64,000 nucleotides of DNA from Tumidithrix helvetica (GTDB lineage: Bacteria > Cyanobacteriota > Cyanobacteriia > Pseudanabaenales > Pseudanabaenaceae): the NCBI RefSeq assembly GCF_965232925.1, contig NZ_CBDDRA010000002.1, positions 124,001 through 188,000 on the forward strand, in the 5' to 3' direction. Below the pieces are notes generated by a model. That model ran no database searches. It saw only the letters and a list, made by a program, of their open reading frames with translations, and was not told the origin of the DNA. The position numbers and the translations under genes were made by a program. Shown here piece after piece: positions 24,709 to 33,724 of this stretch; position 1 is the stretch's first letter, and every line of letters begins with the position of its first letter.

Positions 24709-25836
24709 ATGAGTTATCTCTATGTTTCTCGATGGAAAAAGTTTAATGCCATAGCGATCGCCTTTCTCGCAATTTGCACCTGTACTCTGTCACTGTATCT
24801 AGCTCCCGCTTTTTCGCTAAACGACCCGATTGTATTTCAGTTTGCGACAGTGGGGGATTCGCGCCACGAACCAGGAATGCCCATGCCTGCCCACGATCGC
24901 ATCTGGCTGCAAAACACAAAGGTGACATCGCGAATCTTTCGCGAAATTCAAGCGCAGAAGCCTAAAGCCCTATTTTTTAATGGCGATATGATTATGGGCT
25001 ACACCGCAGATCGCCATCGTCTCGATCGCGAATATGCCTACTGGCGAGGCATGATTTCTGGATTGCTCGAAACGGGAACCTATGTCGTGCCCGTACCTGG
25101 GAACCACGAAATGCAGGAAAAATTTATCGATGAGAACGGTAAACTTCGGAAAATTGCGCGGGTGAGCAACGAGAATGCCTGGCGCGGCAATATGGGCGAT
25201 TTGATTCTCAACACCGACATGTGGCGAGAACTTGTAGGTGCAGACATCCAGCATTGGAATGTAGATAATGCTCCTGCGATCGGCAGTGCGGATGGCATCA
25301 AATCCGATCAAAAGCAGTTGAGCTATTCCTTTGATTTTAACCAACTGCACTTTGCCGTTATCAATACTGATGCCTACTCGCAAGACACCCATGCACCCGT
25401 TCGCTGGTTGGCTCAGGACTTAGCAAAGGCTCGCGATCGCGGGGTCAAGCGCATCTTTGTCTTTGGTCACAAACCTGCATTTTCTTACGATTATAACGAC
25501 AAAAAAGAAATCGTGGGGTTTGATACCTATCCAGAGAATCAGCAGGCATTTTGGACTTTAATCGAGGACTATAAAGCCACCTATTTTTGCGGTCACCAAC
25601 ACCTCTATCACGCTATGCAACCTTGGAAAGCTCGCAACGGCAGGGCTTGGCAATTCATTGTGGGTTCTGGAGGAACGCCCTTTGATGTCGAACCAGGTGC
25701 GAGCAAAAATCCTAACGATCGCATGTATGCTTGGGCAAATGTCACTGTGCATCACAGCGGCAAAGTCCATGTCGATATCTGGGGATTTGACGATCGCTAT
25801 GGCAAGACGAAACGGCTCGAACAGTTCGACGTATAA
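24709..25836 (+). CDS. Secreted or membrane-anchored calcineurin-like metallophosphoesterase
   Basis: The 375-residue protein starts with a hydrophobic segment (about 12-33, IAIAFLAICTCTLSLYLAPA), so it is exported or anchored. Metal-binding motifs occur in order: ATVGDSRHE, FNGDMIMG, VPGNHEMQ, FVFGHKPAF and FCGHQHLYH. These define the purple-acid-phosphatase-like metallophosphoesterase family. The substrate is unknown. It follows the cyclase gene by 95 bp and ends 4 bp before the convergent cbiD gene. Confidence 0.85.
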   Translation: MSYLYVSRWKKFNAIAIAFLAICTCTLSLYLAPAFSLNDPIVFQFATVGDSRHEPGMPMPAHDRIWLQNTKVTSRIFREIQAQKPKALFFNGDMIMGYTADRHRLDREYAYWRGMISGLLETGTYVVPVPGNHEMQEKFIDENGKLRKIARVSNENAWRGNMGDLILNTDMWRELVGADIQHWNVDNAPAIGSADGIKSDQKQLSYSFDFNQLHFAVINTDAYSQDTHAPVRWLAQDLAKARDRGVKRIFVFGHKPAFSYDYNDKKEIVGFDTYPENQQAFWTLIEDYKATYFCGHQHLYHAMQPWKARNGRAWQFIVGSGGTPFDVEPGASKNPNDRMYAWANVTVHHSGKVHVDIWGFDDRYGKTKRLEQFDV

Positions 25837-25840
25837 TTTG

Positions 25841-26929
25841 TCACGTTAGCCTCTGGCATACAATCTGTCCCAGCCGATCGCATAAAATTGTCTCAATCTC
25901 TATTTCCCGTTCCGCATACTTTTTGACATAGGCGATCGCTCTTTGATTAATCTTCTCAATCAGATGGCGAAATACAGGTTGTTCGCATTCCATGGCGATC
26001 AGTAACTTGTGAACGGCTTCTGCGGTAGGCGATCGCTGAATCTGTTTGATGATTTCTATTGGTAAATCCGTAGCCACTGCTGCTGCTGTGAGAATCTCCA
26101 TACGGGCATCTGCCAGATGGCTAGAGGTGTTAAAGATGCCACCAGCGAGTTTGAGCAATTTGCCGTGATATCCCACTAGAGTAATTTTATGCACGCCCAG
26201 CAGAGTTGCCTCAACCAGCATCACACCTACCCAGTTAGCAGTCTGCACCAATTGCCGCTCTGAAAATCCTAGGTTCAAAGCAACTTGATGACCGTTCGCA
26301 CCGATATAAAAAGCCAAATGCTGATGTTCCTTCGCCTTTTCTCGCAAATCTGCGCGAAAATCTTCTAACTTCTCCTCGGCTGAGAGCGGTTGGGAGATCC
26401 CACTCGTACCCAGCAGTGCTAATCCTTCTAAAATCCCAAAAGCTTGATTGGAAGTTCGTTGCGCTAGCGATCGCCCTTCAGGGAAAATAAATCGCACCGT
26501 TAAGGTTCGCTCTGGAGGAATCAGTGACAAGAGATTCACATCTGACAATTGCCGTGCAAACCGATAAATCGCTGGTTCGCCTGACTCTGTATGTCCTACG
26601 CCTTCACCCGCTTCTAAGCGCAGGGCTTCGCCCTGCCATGCTTGCAAGTGAACCCATGCCCAGATTGGGGTTCCAGCGGTCAGGTCTAAGTTATCGCCGG
26701 GGTCGCTGATCGTAATGCCTAGAGCAGAATTGGGATCGATCGCGGCTACCTGCGCGATCGCAATTTCGACCTCGCCGCGATCGCCTAAATCTAGGTTGAC
26801 AGTTGGGATGCGATCGGCGATCGCCAACAGTTTCACGAGCGCAGCTTTTGCTGCTGCAACAGCAAATACAGGCAAGGTATATCCCGCTCTCTTATTGTTA
26901 TCTTTTGTTTCAGTGGGATTGATTGACAT
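25841..26929 (-). CDS. cbiD: Cobalt-precorrin-5B (C1)-methyltransferase
   Basis: CbiD methylates C1 of the corrin ring in anaerobic-type cobalamin synthesis. The 362-residue protein begins with an unusual GYTLPVFAVAAAKAALVKLL in place of the classic GFTTGTCA-type opening, a variant I associate with cyanobacteria. Other family signatures are ITISDPGDNLDLT, GEGVGHTESGEPAI, GTSGISQPLS and LVGYHGKLLKLAGGIFNTSSH. No other cob genes are adjacent. The link to BchE (which uses cobalamin) is functional, not operonic. No clear B12 riboswitch is visible in the short upstream region. Confidence 0.88.
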   Translation of the reverse strand: MSINPTETKDNNKRAGYTLPVFAVAAAKAALVKLLAIADRIPTVNLDLGDRGEVEIAIAQVAAIDPNSALGITISDPGDNLDLTAGTPIWAWVHLQAWQGEALRLEAGEGVGHTESGEPAIYRFARQLSDVNLLSLIPPERTLTVRFIFPEGRSLAQRTSNQAFGILEGLALLGTSGISQPLSAEEKLEDFRADLREKAKEHQHLAFYIGANGHQVALNLGFSERQLVQTANWVGVMLVEATLLGVHKITLVGYHGKLLKLAGGIFNTSSHLADARMEILTAAAVATDLPIEIIKQIQRSPTAEAVHKLLIAMECEQPVFRHLIEKINQRAIAYVKKYAEREIEIETILCDRLGQIVCQRLT

Positions 26930-27128
26930 TGGGGCTCGCTGACTTCAGATGACTAATTTTAGTAGCAGTAGTCATGTCAAGCGAGTATTCGTAATTGTTC
27001 CGTAATCATTAAGTATCGTGGGCTACGGAAGACGACATGATAAGCTCAGATTTTGATTTTTGCTTGGCTTGCAAGCTTAATTAGCACTTTGAGAATATGA
27101 ATCTTGAGAAGAGTTATAGAGCGTTACT

Positions 27129-28385
27129 ATGAAAAAACTGACTGGATTTATCTGTACCATCCTAGCAACCTGTTTGCTGGTGGTTGCTTGTAACCAAACA
27201 AGCGATCGCGTGGTCGCGCCCTCTGCCACATCAACCACCACTACAACTACCGCGCCCCAAAATAGCAGTTCAGGTGGCGGCATCCCGATTGGAATTGCGG
27301 TGGCACAAACCAGTAATGTCGCCTTACTGGGGCAAGAAGAAGTTATTGGCGCTAAAATTGCCGAGAAATATTTTAACGATCGCGGTGGGGTGAATGGCAC
27401 GCCGATCAAGTTGATTTATCAAGATACGGGTGGTGACGAGCAAGGCGCAATCAATGCCTTTAATACCCTGATCTCGCAAAATAAGGTGGTTGGTATTGTT
27501 GGTCCTACCCTGTCACAGCAGGCATTTAGCGCTGACCCGATCGCCGAACGTGCAGGCGTACCCGTACTGGCTCCTTCCAACACAGCCAAGGGAATTCCAC
27601 AGATTGGCAAGTATATCTCCCGCGTATCTGCACCTGTATCCGTCGTAGCCCCTAACTCTGTAGAAGCGGCAATTAAAATGAAGCCCGATCTGAAGAAGGT
27701 GGCAGTGTTTTACGCTCAAAATGATGCCTTTAATAAATCAGAGACGGAAACTTTCCAATCTGTTGTCAAGCAAAAAGGTCTAGATTTAGTTACGGTTCAA
27801 CGCTTCCAAACTACCGATACGGACTTTCAAACCCAAGCCACCAATGCAATTAGCCTCCAACCCGATCTAATTATTATTTCTGGTTTGTCCGCCGATGGTG
27901 GCAACCTCGTCAAACAATTGCGGGAACTTGGCTATAAGGGTCTGATCGTTGGTGGAAATGGCTTGAATACTTCCAATATTTTGCCTGTATGTAAGGCTCA
28001 TTGCGATGGCGTCATCATCGCGCAAGCTTATAGTCCAGAAAATCCCAGCGAAATCAATGTGGCACTGCGTTCTGCCTACATGGAACAAAATAAAGCGGAG
28101 CAAAAAAAGAAGGAACCACCCCAATTTACAGCGCAGGCTTTCACTGGCGTTCAGGTGTTTGTCGAAGCCCTGCGATCGCTGGACAAAAAGACAAAGATCG
28201 CCACATTACCCCTCGATCAATTGCGCACCAAACTGAATGATGAATTGCTCGTGGGAACCTATCAAACCCCCCTTGGCGAAATTTCTTTTACGCCTGAAGG
28301 AGAAATTATTCAAAAGCAATTCTATGTTGCCCAAATCACCATGGAGCCTGATGGAAACAACGGTAAATTCAAGTTCTTAAAGTAG
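27129..28385 (+). CDS. ABC transporter substrate-binding lipoprotein (branched-chain amino acid type)
   Basis: The 418-residue protein has a lipoprotein signal (CLLVVAC, Cys21), a Ser/Thr-rich linker (about residues 30-50), and a two-lobed periplasmic binding fold of the LivJ/NatB type. Family features are PIGIAVAQTSNVALLGQEE, then KLIYQDTGGDEQGAINAFN, VVGIVGPTLSQQAF and PVLAPSNTAKG. Related cyanobacterial proteins serve neutral amino-acid uptake systems. No permease or ATPase gene is next to it, so it may serve a transporter encoded elsewhere. The ligand is not determinable by eye. Confidence 0.88.
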   Translation: MKKLTGFICTILATCLLVVACNQTSDRVVAPSATSTTTTTTAPQNSSSGGGIPIGIAVAQTSNVALLGQEEVIGAKIAEKYFNDRGGVNGTPIKLIYQDTGGDEQGAINAFNTLISQNKVVGIVGPTLSQQAFSADPIAERAGVPVLAPSNTAKGIPQIGKYISRVSAPVSVVAPNSVEAAIKMKPDLKKVAVFYAQNDAFNKSETETFQSVVKQKGLDLVTVQRFQTTDTDFQTQATNAISLQPDLIIISGLSADGGNLVKQLRELGYKGLIVGGNGLNTSNILPVCKAHCDGVIIAQAYSPENPSEINVALRSAYMEQNKAEQKKKEPPQFTAQAFTGVQVFVEALRSLDKKTKIATLPLDQLRTKLNDELLVGTYQTPLGEISFTPEGEIIQKQFYVAQITMEPDGNNGKFKFLK

Positions 28386-28410
28386 GGGAGATTACCCCAC
28401 CCTAACCCTC

Positions 28411-28597
28411 CCCTTGGCAAGGCTACCGTGTACATACAAAGCGTCAAACCTATCTAAATCAAAGGTTTATTGCCCCCTAGCCCCCAATTCTGGGGGGACA
28501 AGAGTTCTTAAAGTCCCCCAGAATTGGGGGATTTAGGGGGCTAGATCGATTGAAACGAAGACAAATTTACTTGTGCGTACACCGTAGTTGCCAAGGG
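28411..28597. repeat. Nested inverted-repeat element, MITE-like
   Basis: Outer arms CCCTTGGCAAGGCTACCGTG (from 28411) and its imperfect reverse complement (to 28597) enclose a second hairpin whose arms are CCCCCTAGCCCCCAATTCTG (28473 on) and the matching sequence ending at 28543. A further small palindrome (CCCCCTTGCCAAGGGGG, 28621-28637) follows. No coding capacity is seen. Such C-rich nested palindromes are common between cyanobacterial genes and may be mobile remnants or RNA hairpins ending the flanking convergent genes. Confidence 0.6.
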
Positions 28598-28677
28598 AAA
28601 GAAACTGGACTTCCGATCTTCCCCCTTGCCAAGGGGGAATTAAAGGGGGTAAGTCCAACCTGTGCGTCCGAGGGGTT

Positions 28678-29637
28678 TTAGAAATTCCACATGACGGGAT
28701 TATCATCTAAACGATCGGTAACTGTACGCCCGATCGCGTCGATCGCTTGCAGTTCCTCGGCACTGAGATCGATCTTGGCTGCTTCGGCATTTTGAATTGC
28801 TTGCGCGGCATTGCGCGCCCCCACGATCGCATTGGTTTGAGGCTGGGCAATTAGCCAAGCTAATGCCAAGTTGCCTAGGGTGGTTTGATGGCGATCGGCG
28901 ATCGGTTTGAGTTGTTCTAAGGCTTGGGTCGCTCTAAATAGGTTCTCTCCTTTAAACAGTTTGTTGGCAACGCGGTGGTCGCCCTCAGCAAATTGATGGT
29001 CGGCTTTAAATTTGCCCGTCAGTAAGCCCTGTGCTAACGATGAGTAGGCAAGAATCGAAATATTCTGTTCGACACAGTAAGGAGTCATATCTTTTTCGAC
29101 CTGTCGCCAGAATAGTGAATAGGGTGGCTGGATGCTATCAATGCGTCCGAACTGGCAGGCTTCTTCTAGTTGAGCGCGGGAGAAATTGGAAACGCCGATC
29201 GCTCGAATTTTGCCATCTTGTTTGAGTTTATTCAAGGCGCTCATGGTTTCTTCGATCGGCACAATCTCACTTTTCCAAGTGCCCGATGGCCAGTGAATTT
29301 GATAGAGGTCGATGTAGTCGGTTTTGAGGTTTTTGAGCGAGCGATCGCAAGCTTCTAAAACCAAATCGTATTTCAGATGATTGGCAAACACCTTGGTGGC
29401 ATAGACAACGTAATCGCGCACATCCGCTAGAGCCTCGGCAACAATCTGCTCGGAATGCCCATCACCATAGACCTCGGCGGTGTCTACGGTGGTAATGCCA
29501 GCTTCAAAGCCACTGCGGATTGCTTTAATGGTCTCGCTGTCTTCAATCCCCACCCACATTTTCTTTCCTGCCTGCCAAGTTCCCATCACGATCGGGGAAA
29601 TTAGAAGATCGGAATTACCTAGCGATCGCTTGTCCAT
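28678..29637 (-). CDS. Aldo/keto reductase
   Basis: A 319-residue NADPH-dependent reductase of the AKR superfamily. The catalytic tetrad can be placed: Asp and Tyr in TTVDTAEVYGDGHSE, Lys in VYATKVFAN, His in LYQIHWPSG. The cofactor-binding end carries IVGARNAAQAIQNAEA. The substrate cannot be told from sequence. It starts with ATG at 29637. The upstream gene on the same strand stops 25 bp away, so the two may be co-transcribed. Confidence 0.9.
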   Translation of the reverse strand: MDKRSLGNSDLLISPIVMGTWQAGKKMWVGIEDSETIKAIRSGFEAGITTVDTAEVYGDGHSEQIVAEALADVRDYVVYATKVFANHLKYDLVLEACDRSLKNLKTDYIDLYQIHWPSGTWKSEIVPIEETMSALNKLKQDGKIRAIGVSNFSRAQLEEACQFGRIDSIQPPYSLFWRQVEKDMTPYCVEQNISILAYSSLAQGLLTGKFKADHQFAEGDHRVANKLFKGENLFRATQALEQLKPIADRHQTTLGNLALAWLIAQPQTNAIVGARNAAQAIQNAEAAKIDLSAEELQAIDAIGRTVTDRLDDNPVMWNF

Positions 29638-29661
29638 AGTTATGATTTGAGAATTGGGTGT

Positions 29662-30468
29662 TTAAGAGTTGGGTGCTTTTTTAGGAATGATATCGATCTT
29701 GCCATCTTCCTTAACGGTTAGCTGCATTCCGAGTTTGTCTACCTCTATGGCAATATTTTGCAGGGTTTTCTTATCTATCGCTGTCGATAAAACCAGTTTC
29801 CATGCGGAAATTTGGGCACTACGCAGGTCGCGTTTTTCGCTGAGCCATGCAGCAGATTCTCGCGACCATTGGGCGACATATTTGGTTTCTAGCGGTGCAT
29901 CTGCGCCAAATTTAGCGCGATCGGCCCACTCGGCGGCATTTAAATAGGATTTTCTTGCTGCCTCGGCATCCCCTAAGAACAATAGCTCATCGGTCGCCTT
30001 GCGCCGCCAAACCGTGTAAGCATAGGGTTCCTGTTCGGGAGAGAGGCTTTCTAAACCTTTGCTGTATAGGGCGATCGCCTTGCGTGGCTCTGCCGCAAAC
30101 ATCGATACGCTAGTTGAGAGATAGATATAAATATTCAGAAATCGGGGATTGCGATCGACAATCACTTCAAAATATTTAGGGCTAAGACTAAAGCCAGTTT
30201 TATGATCGACTCTTGCCTCATCATCCCCAAAATATTGGAGGAAGCTGATAAAGGCAAAATTGGCGATCGTGTTGTTAAAGCCAAAGCCTTTAGGGGGAAG
30301 CCGATTGAGTACTTGTAGACGCGCTTCCTCCTGTTTGACAGCTTTTCGATCGGACTCTAGGGTTTGTCCGACAAGGCGCTGATTGAGCTGGGGGAGCTGA
30401 AGTGCAAGGGTGGTGGCTAAGCAGACTGCGATCGCTCCAACATTGACGGCAAGGTTAACGAGACGCAT
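29662..30468 (-). CDS. Membrane-anchored helical-repeat protein, hypothetical
   Basis: The 268-residue protein has one N-terminal membrane segment (about residues 6-24) and a soluble helical part. Repeated helix pairs (KYFEVIVDRNPRFLNIYIYL, KAIALYSKGLESLSPEQEP, ARKSYLNAAEWADRAK) resemble TPR units. The end is beta-prone (QLTVKEDGKIDIIPKK). I recognise it only as a conserved cyanobacterial protein of unknown function. It lies 24 bp upstream of the aldo/keto reductase on the same strand. Confidence 0.75.
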   Translation of the reverse strand: MRLVNLAVNVGAIAVCLATTLALQLPQLNQRLVGQTLESDRKAVKQEEARLQVLNRLPPKGFGFNNTIANFAFISFLQYFGDDEARVDHKTGFSLSPKYFEVIVDRNPRFLNIYIYLSTSVSMFAAEPRKAIALYSKGLESLSPEQEPYAYTVWRRKATDELLFLGDAEAARKSYLNAAEWADRAKFGADAPLETKYVAQWSRESAAWLSEKRDLRSAQISAWKLVLSTAIDKKTLQNIAIEVDKLGMQLTVKEDGKIDIIPKKAPNS

Positions 30469-30550
30469 GAGTTTTCCTAACCTTTTAACTACAAAGTACT
30501 GAGTTTTACTCTAGTATATTGCCCCCATGAATCCCGAGCGCAATTCCCGC

Positions 30551-32194
30551 CTAATTGCCACCGACAACAAACGGGTCTTTTTTGAGACTATCCACAAGAG
30601 CGGCACTAGGGCTGCCATCAGCAGGAGTGAGGGCATAAAAGTTTTGCGCCCGAATAATCGCATTTTTTGTTTCGTTGCTGAGCACACCATCAGCAGCTCC
30701 CGTATAAAATCCTCGCTGTGAAAGCAATTGCTGAATTTCAGCCACACTATTGCTTCTTGTAAACGGAACCGTGGCTGCCGGCTGAGTGGTGGCAGCAGGC
30801 GTAGGCTTAGGCGCAGTTGGTTGAACGGTAGGTTGTGTAGTAGGCTGTGGGATAGGTTGGATCGCAGGCTGTGGGGTGGTTGGTGCTGAAGATATGGGTT
30901 GAGTTGCTGGTTTAGGTGCTGACGGTGGGTGAGATTCTAAAGCGGCGATCGTGGCAGAGCCAGCAATGCCATCTGCTGTGAGACCATAGGCTTTTTGTGC
31001 TGCAACAATCGCAGCCCGCGTGCGCGGACCCAGAATGCCACTGATGGGGCCATCATAAAAACCTCGATCTTTGAGTAAATTCTGTAAGTTAGCGATGCCC
31101 TCATTACTCGTTGTTGACACACCTACCTTTGAAGTACTGGCGATCGGTGTTGGTGCTGGGGTTGTAGGCTTCGATGCAACTGGGCTGGGGGCTGCTCCCT
31201 GTTTTAGGGCTGTCAAGGTCTGTTTGCCAGCAATGCCATCCGCTGTTAACCCGTAATATTTTTGGGCGGCAAGAATGGCTGCCTTGGTTTGAGCGCCCAT
31301 AATGCCATCGATCGCCCCTGTATAGAATTTCCGCAATGCCAAGAGCTTTTGCAACTCAGTCACGCTGGCATCGCTGATGGTCGCTTGGCTGGGGCTACCT
31401 CCTTGCAAGGCTGCTAAGGTCTGCGCGCCTGCAATACCATCGGGGGTTAACCCATAGGCTTTTTGAGCGGCAATTACGGCGGCTTTGGTCTGAGCGCCCA
31501 TAATGCCATCGATCGCCCCCGTATAAAAGCCACGATCGCTCAGTAATTTTTGTAAAGCGATCGCATCGCTACCAGAAATGTTGGTCGTTGAGGCAGCATC
31601 CGTCTCAAGGGCGGTCAAGGTTTTTACGCCCGCAATCCCATCGGGCGTTAAGCCATAGTGTTTCTGAGCTGCAATCACAGCGGCTTGGGTCAAAGGCCCA
31701 TACTTACCTGTAATCGGCCCAGTAAAAAAACCGCGATCGCTCAGCAATTTTTGGAGATTAATCACGGAGGATTGAGAATCGCTACTCGAATTTGATGGCG
31801 CAGAGCGACTCTCTAAAGCCGCCAAGGTTTGAGAACCTGCAACCCCATCAGGATCTAGCCCAAAAGCCTTTTGGGCTTTGATAATCGCTTCTTTGGTTGC
31901 CGCCCCTTTAACGCCATCAATGGGGCCTGGATCGAATCCGTTATTGGCTAATAACGTTTGGACATAACGGATATCTGAGCTTGAATTTTGGGGTTTAGCC
32001 GATGCCCCCGCCACCGAACCTAGATTCGCAACGACCGCAAGTGCCGCAAAGGTGACACATAGACCAACCTTAGAAGATGAAGCCGATCTAGCGATCGCAT
32101 CGATACCCACACAGTCGAGGGGAGGAGCAATTTCAATTCCTTGTTCGAACTGCGTCTGGGTTAATTCACTGTGAAGATAGGCTGCGAGTTCCAT
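30551..32194 (-). CDS. Membrane protein with six peptidoglycan-binding repeats
   Basis: A 547-residue protein. The N-terminus (MELAAYLHSELTQ) is about 42 residues long and should be cytoplasmic; a hydrophobic segment (about 43-64) follows. Then come six PG_binding_1 repeats of about 55-60 residues, each with the pattern LQ-LL--RGFY-G-IDG--G--T--A---AQ--YGLT-DGIAG. A Pro/Thr/Gln-rich spacer precedes the last repeat (SVAEIQQLLSQRGFYTG), which is degenerate. No enzyme domain is present, so it probably tethers or scaffolds the cell wall. The next gene upstream encodes a shorter paralogue. Confidence 0.88.
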   Translation of the reverse strand: MELAAYLHSELTQTQFEQGIEIAPPLDCVGIDAIARSASSSKVGLCVTFAALAVVANLGSVAGASAKPQNSSSDIRYVQTLLANNGFDPGPIDGVKGAATKEAIIKAQKAFGLDPDGVAGSQTLAALESRSAPSNSSSDSQSSVINLQKLLSDRGFFTGPITGKYGPLTQAAVIAAQKHYGLTPDGIAGVKTLTALETDAASTTNISGSDAIALQKLLSDRGFYTGAIDGIMGAQTKAAVIAAQKAYGLTPDGIAGAQTLAALQGGSPSQATISDASVTELQKLLALRKFYTGAIDGIMGAQTKAAILAAQKYYGLTADGIAGKQTLTALKQGAAPSPVASKPTTPAPTPIASTSKVGVSTTSNEGIANLQNLLKDRGFYDGPISGILGPRTRAAIVAAQKAYGLTADGIAGSATIAALESHPPSAPKPATQPISSAPTTPQPAIQPIPQPTTQPTVQPTAPKPTPAATTQPAATVPFTRSNSVAEIQQLLSQRGFYTGAADGVLSNETKNAIIRAQNFYALTPADGSPSAALVDSLKKDPFVVGGN

Positions 32195-32303
32195 AGTGTT
32201 TTGTGCGTTCTAAATTGGACTTTTATAGAGATTTGGATATAGAAATTTGGAATTGAGGGAAAACGCTTTAGGGAGGGAATGGTTTAAACATAGAAATCTT
32301 TTT

Positions 32304-33272
32304 TCATGGACTCAGGTTCGTAAGAAATGCTAGGAATGATTGCGTAAATTCACCATTTACGACAAACCCGTAGGCTGCCTGTGCGTCCATAATGGCTGCT
32401 CTCGTCTGGGCATCTAACTTTCCATGCATACTGCCTTCATAAAAGCCCTTTTGCTGTAATTGTTTCTGTAGGCTAACCACTTCCTCTGGCGAAGCAGGAG
32501 TAGAAGGTAGCTGCTGTGGGGGAGCAGTCGTTGCTTTTGTGCCCACTTGGAGTGACGCGAGCAGAGCCGAATCTACCGATCCATTTACAGGCAATCCATA
32601 GGCTTTTTGTGCCTTGACGATCGCCTCGGTGACAGCGCTTCCCTTGACCCCATCAATGGGGCGATCGTAGAACCCCCGCATTTTGAGCAGGAGTTGTAGG
32701 GTTGAGATTGCTTCGCGATCTAGCTCTGGGGCGATATTTGGTTTGTTCGTTTCCTTAGCTTTACTCGCATCTGGGCTGGGACTTGGGGCAGGGGGAATAG
32801 TTTCAGGAGCAGGGGAGGGGGCTAAACTGTTTGCAGCACCTCTGAGGGCAATCAGGGTTTGCGTACCTGGAATGCCATCAACGGCTAGTCCGCCATGCTT
32901 TGCCTGAAATTGTACGATCGCTGCTTGAGTAGCTGGGCCATAAACGCCATCAACATCCCCAGGCGAAAATCCTCGTTGTGCCAATAAAGTTTGGATCTCA
33001 GTCATGTAGGTTGTATTACAGAGATAAATCGGGTTACAAAAGGTCACCTCGGCAGCAGCTTTTGCTGTACTAAGATTGGGAGCGATTCCCCAAAAGGGGA
33101 TGCATTCTGCCACGCCGAGAAACACAAATGTTGGAATCAGTCCAGTCCGAACCAACTGTTTTACAAAAATGCTTGTATTTTTTAAGGGGTCATATTGAGT
33201 CGGCTCCCAGTCAAGTGACTGTGTAGCTTGCTCGTGTGCCAAGGCATCAGAGAGATAGGCTGAAAATTCCAT
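32304..33272 (-). CDS. Membrane protein with three peptidoglycan-binding repeats
   Basis: A 322-residue paralogue of the protein at 30551-32194. It shares the N-terminal motif (MEFSAYLSDALAHE against MELAAYLHSELTQ), then has a hydrophobic segment (about 44-62) and three PG_binding_1 repeats: EIQTLLAQRGFSPGDVDG, TLQLLLKMRGFYDRPIDG and SLQKQLQQKGFYEGSMHG, separated by Pro/Ala-rich spacers. No catalytic domain. The two genes are 109 bp apart on the same strand and may be co-transcribed. The shared cytoplasmic tail suggests a common intracellular partner. Confidence 0.87.
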   Translation of the reverse strand: MEFSAYLSDALAHEQATQSLDWEPTQYDPLKNTSIFVKQLVRTGLIPTFVFLGVAECIPFWGIAPNLSTAKAAAEVTFCNPIYLCNTTYMTEIQTLLAQRGFSPGDVDGVYGPATQAAIVQFQAKHGGLAVDGIPGTQTLIALRGAANSLAPSPAPETIPPAPSPSPDASKAKETNKPNIAPELDREAISTLQLLLKMRGFYDRPIDGVKGSAVTEAIVKAQKAYGLPVNGSVDSALLASLQVGTKATTAPPQQLPSTPASPEEVVSLQKQLQQKGFYEGSMHGKLDAQTRAAIMDAQAAYGFVVNGEFTQSFLAFLTNLSP

Positions 33273-33434
33273 AGCAGTTGACTAGCCCTGTATGTACCTA
33301 TTTTAATGACTTTTTACGACTTTTAGTGACATTTGTGGTGACATTTTTTATAGTTTTGCCATGAAAAACTTTTAATTAGACGAATGCAAGTTGGAAAAAG
33401 TTCAAGGATGCTATGATATTCGTTGGAAATTTTT

Positions 33435-33454
33435 AGTTGTCTAATTAGACAACT
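33435..33454. repeat. Perfect 20-bp palindrome upstream of tRNA-Thr(CGT)
   Basis: AGTTGTCTAATTAGACAACT reads the same on both strands. A half copy, TTAATTAGACGAA, lies about 65 bp upstream. The site is 18 bp before the tRNA, so it may be an operator or part of a mobile-element end. Confidence 0.7.
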
Positions 33455-33472
33455 CGATCTAAATTTCAATTT

Positions 33473-33544
33473 GCCGATGTAGCACAGTGGTAGTGCAGCT
33501 GATTCGTAATCAGCAGGTCGCAGGTTCAAATCCCGTCATCGGCT
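33473..33544 (+). tRNA. tRNA-Thr (CGT)
   Basis: Cloverleaf: acceptor GCCGATG/CATCGGC, D arm GCAC...GTGC, anticodon stem GCTGA/TCAGC around TTCGTAA (anticodon CGT), T loop TTCAAAT. The length is 72 nt with T as discriminator and no encoded CCA. The T stem GCAGG/CCCGT has one A-C mismatch. This is the second threonine tRNA in the window. Confidence 0.93.
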
Positions 33545-33563
33545 TTCAAAGCTCAGCAGAAGA

Positions 33564-33626
33564 GATCCCCCGACTTTTTTGCAAGCTTGCAGATTCTTTT
33601 GCACTAATCAGAAAAAGTCGGGGATC
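33564..33626. repeat. Inverted repeat after tRNA-Thr(CGT)
   Basis: GATCCCCCGACTTTTT (33564 on) pairs with AAAAAGTCGGGGATC (ending 33626) with one bulged C and a loop of about 30 bases. It may terminate the tRNA transcript or be a miniature-element remnant. Confidence 0.55.
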
Positions 33627-33724
33627 TATAGAACGTGCAAAGAATAATTGTAATTGGTCACAGCAATAAGAATCATTAATTGAGAATGACATAAATGAAG
33701 CAAATACGGTAGTTTTAGCATCTT

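Noticed and set aside
26930..27128. Possible cobalamin riboswitch upstream of cbiD
   Set aside because: I could not find the B12-box-like core or its usual stems in the short intergenic region.
28411..28643. CRISPR-like array
   Set aside because: The repeats are inverted and unequal, with no regular direct-repeat spacing; no CRISPR array is seen anywhere in the window.
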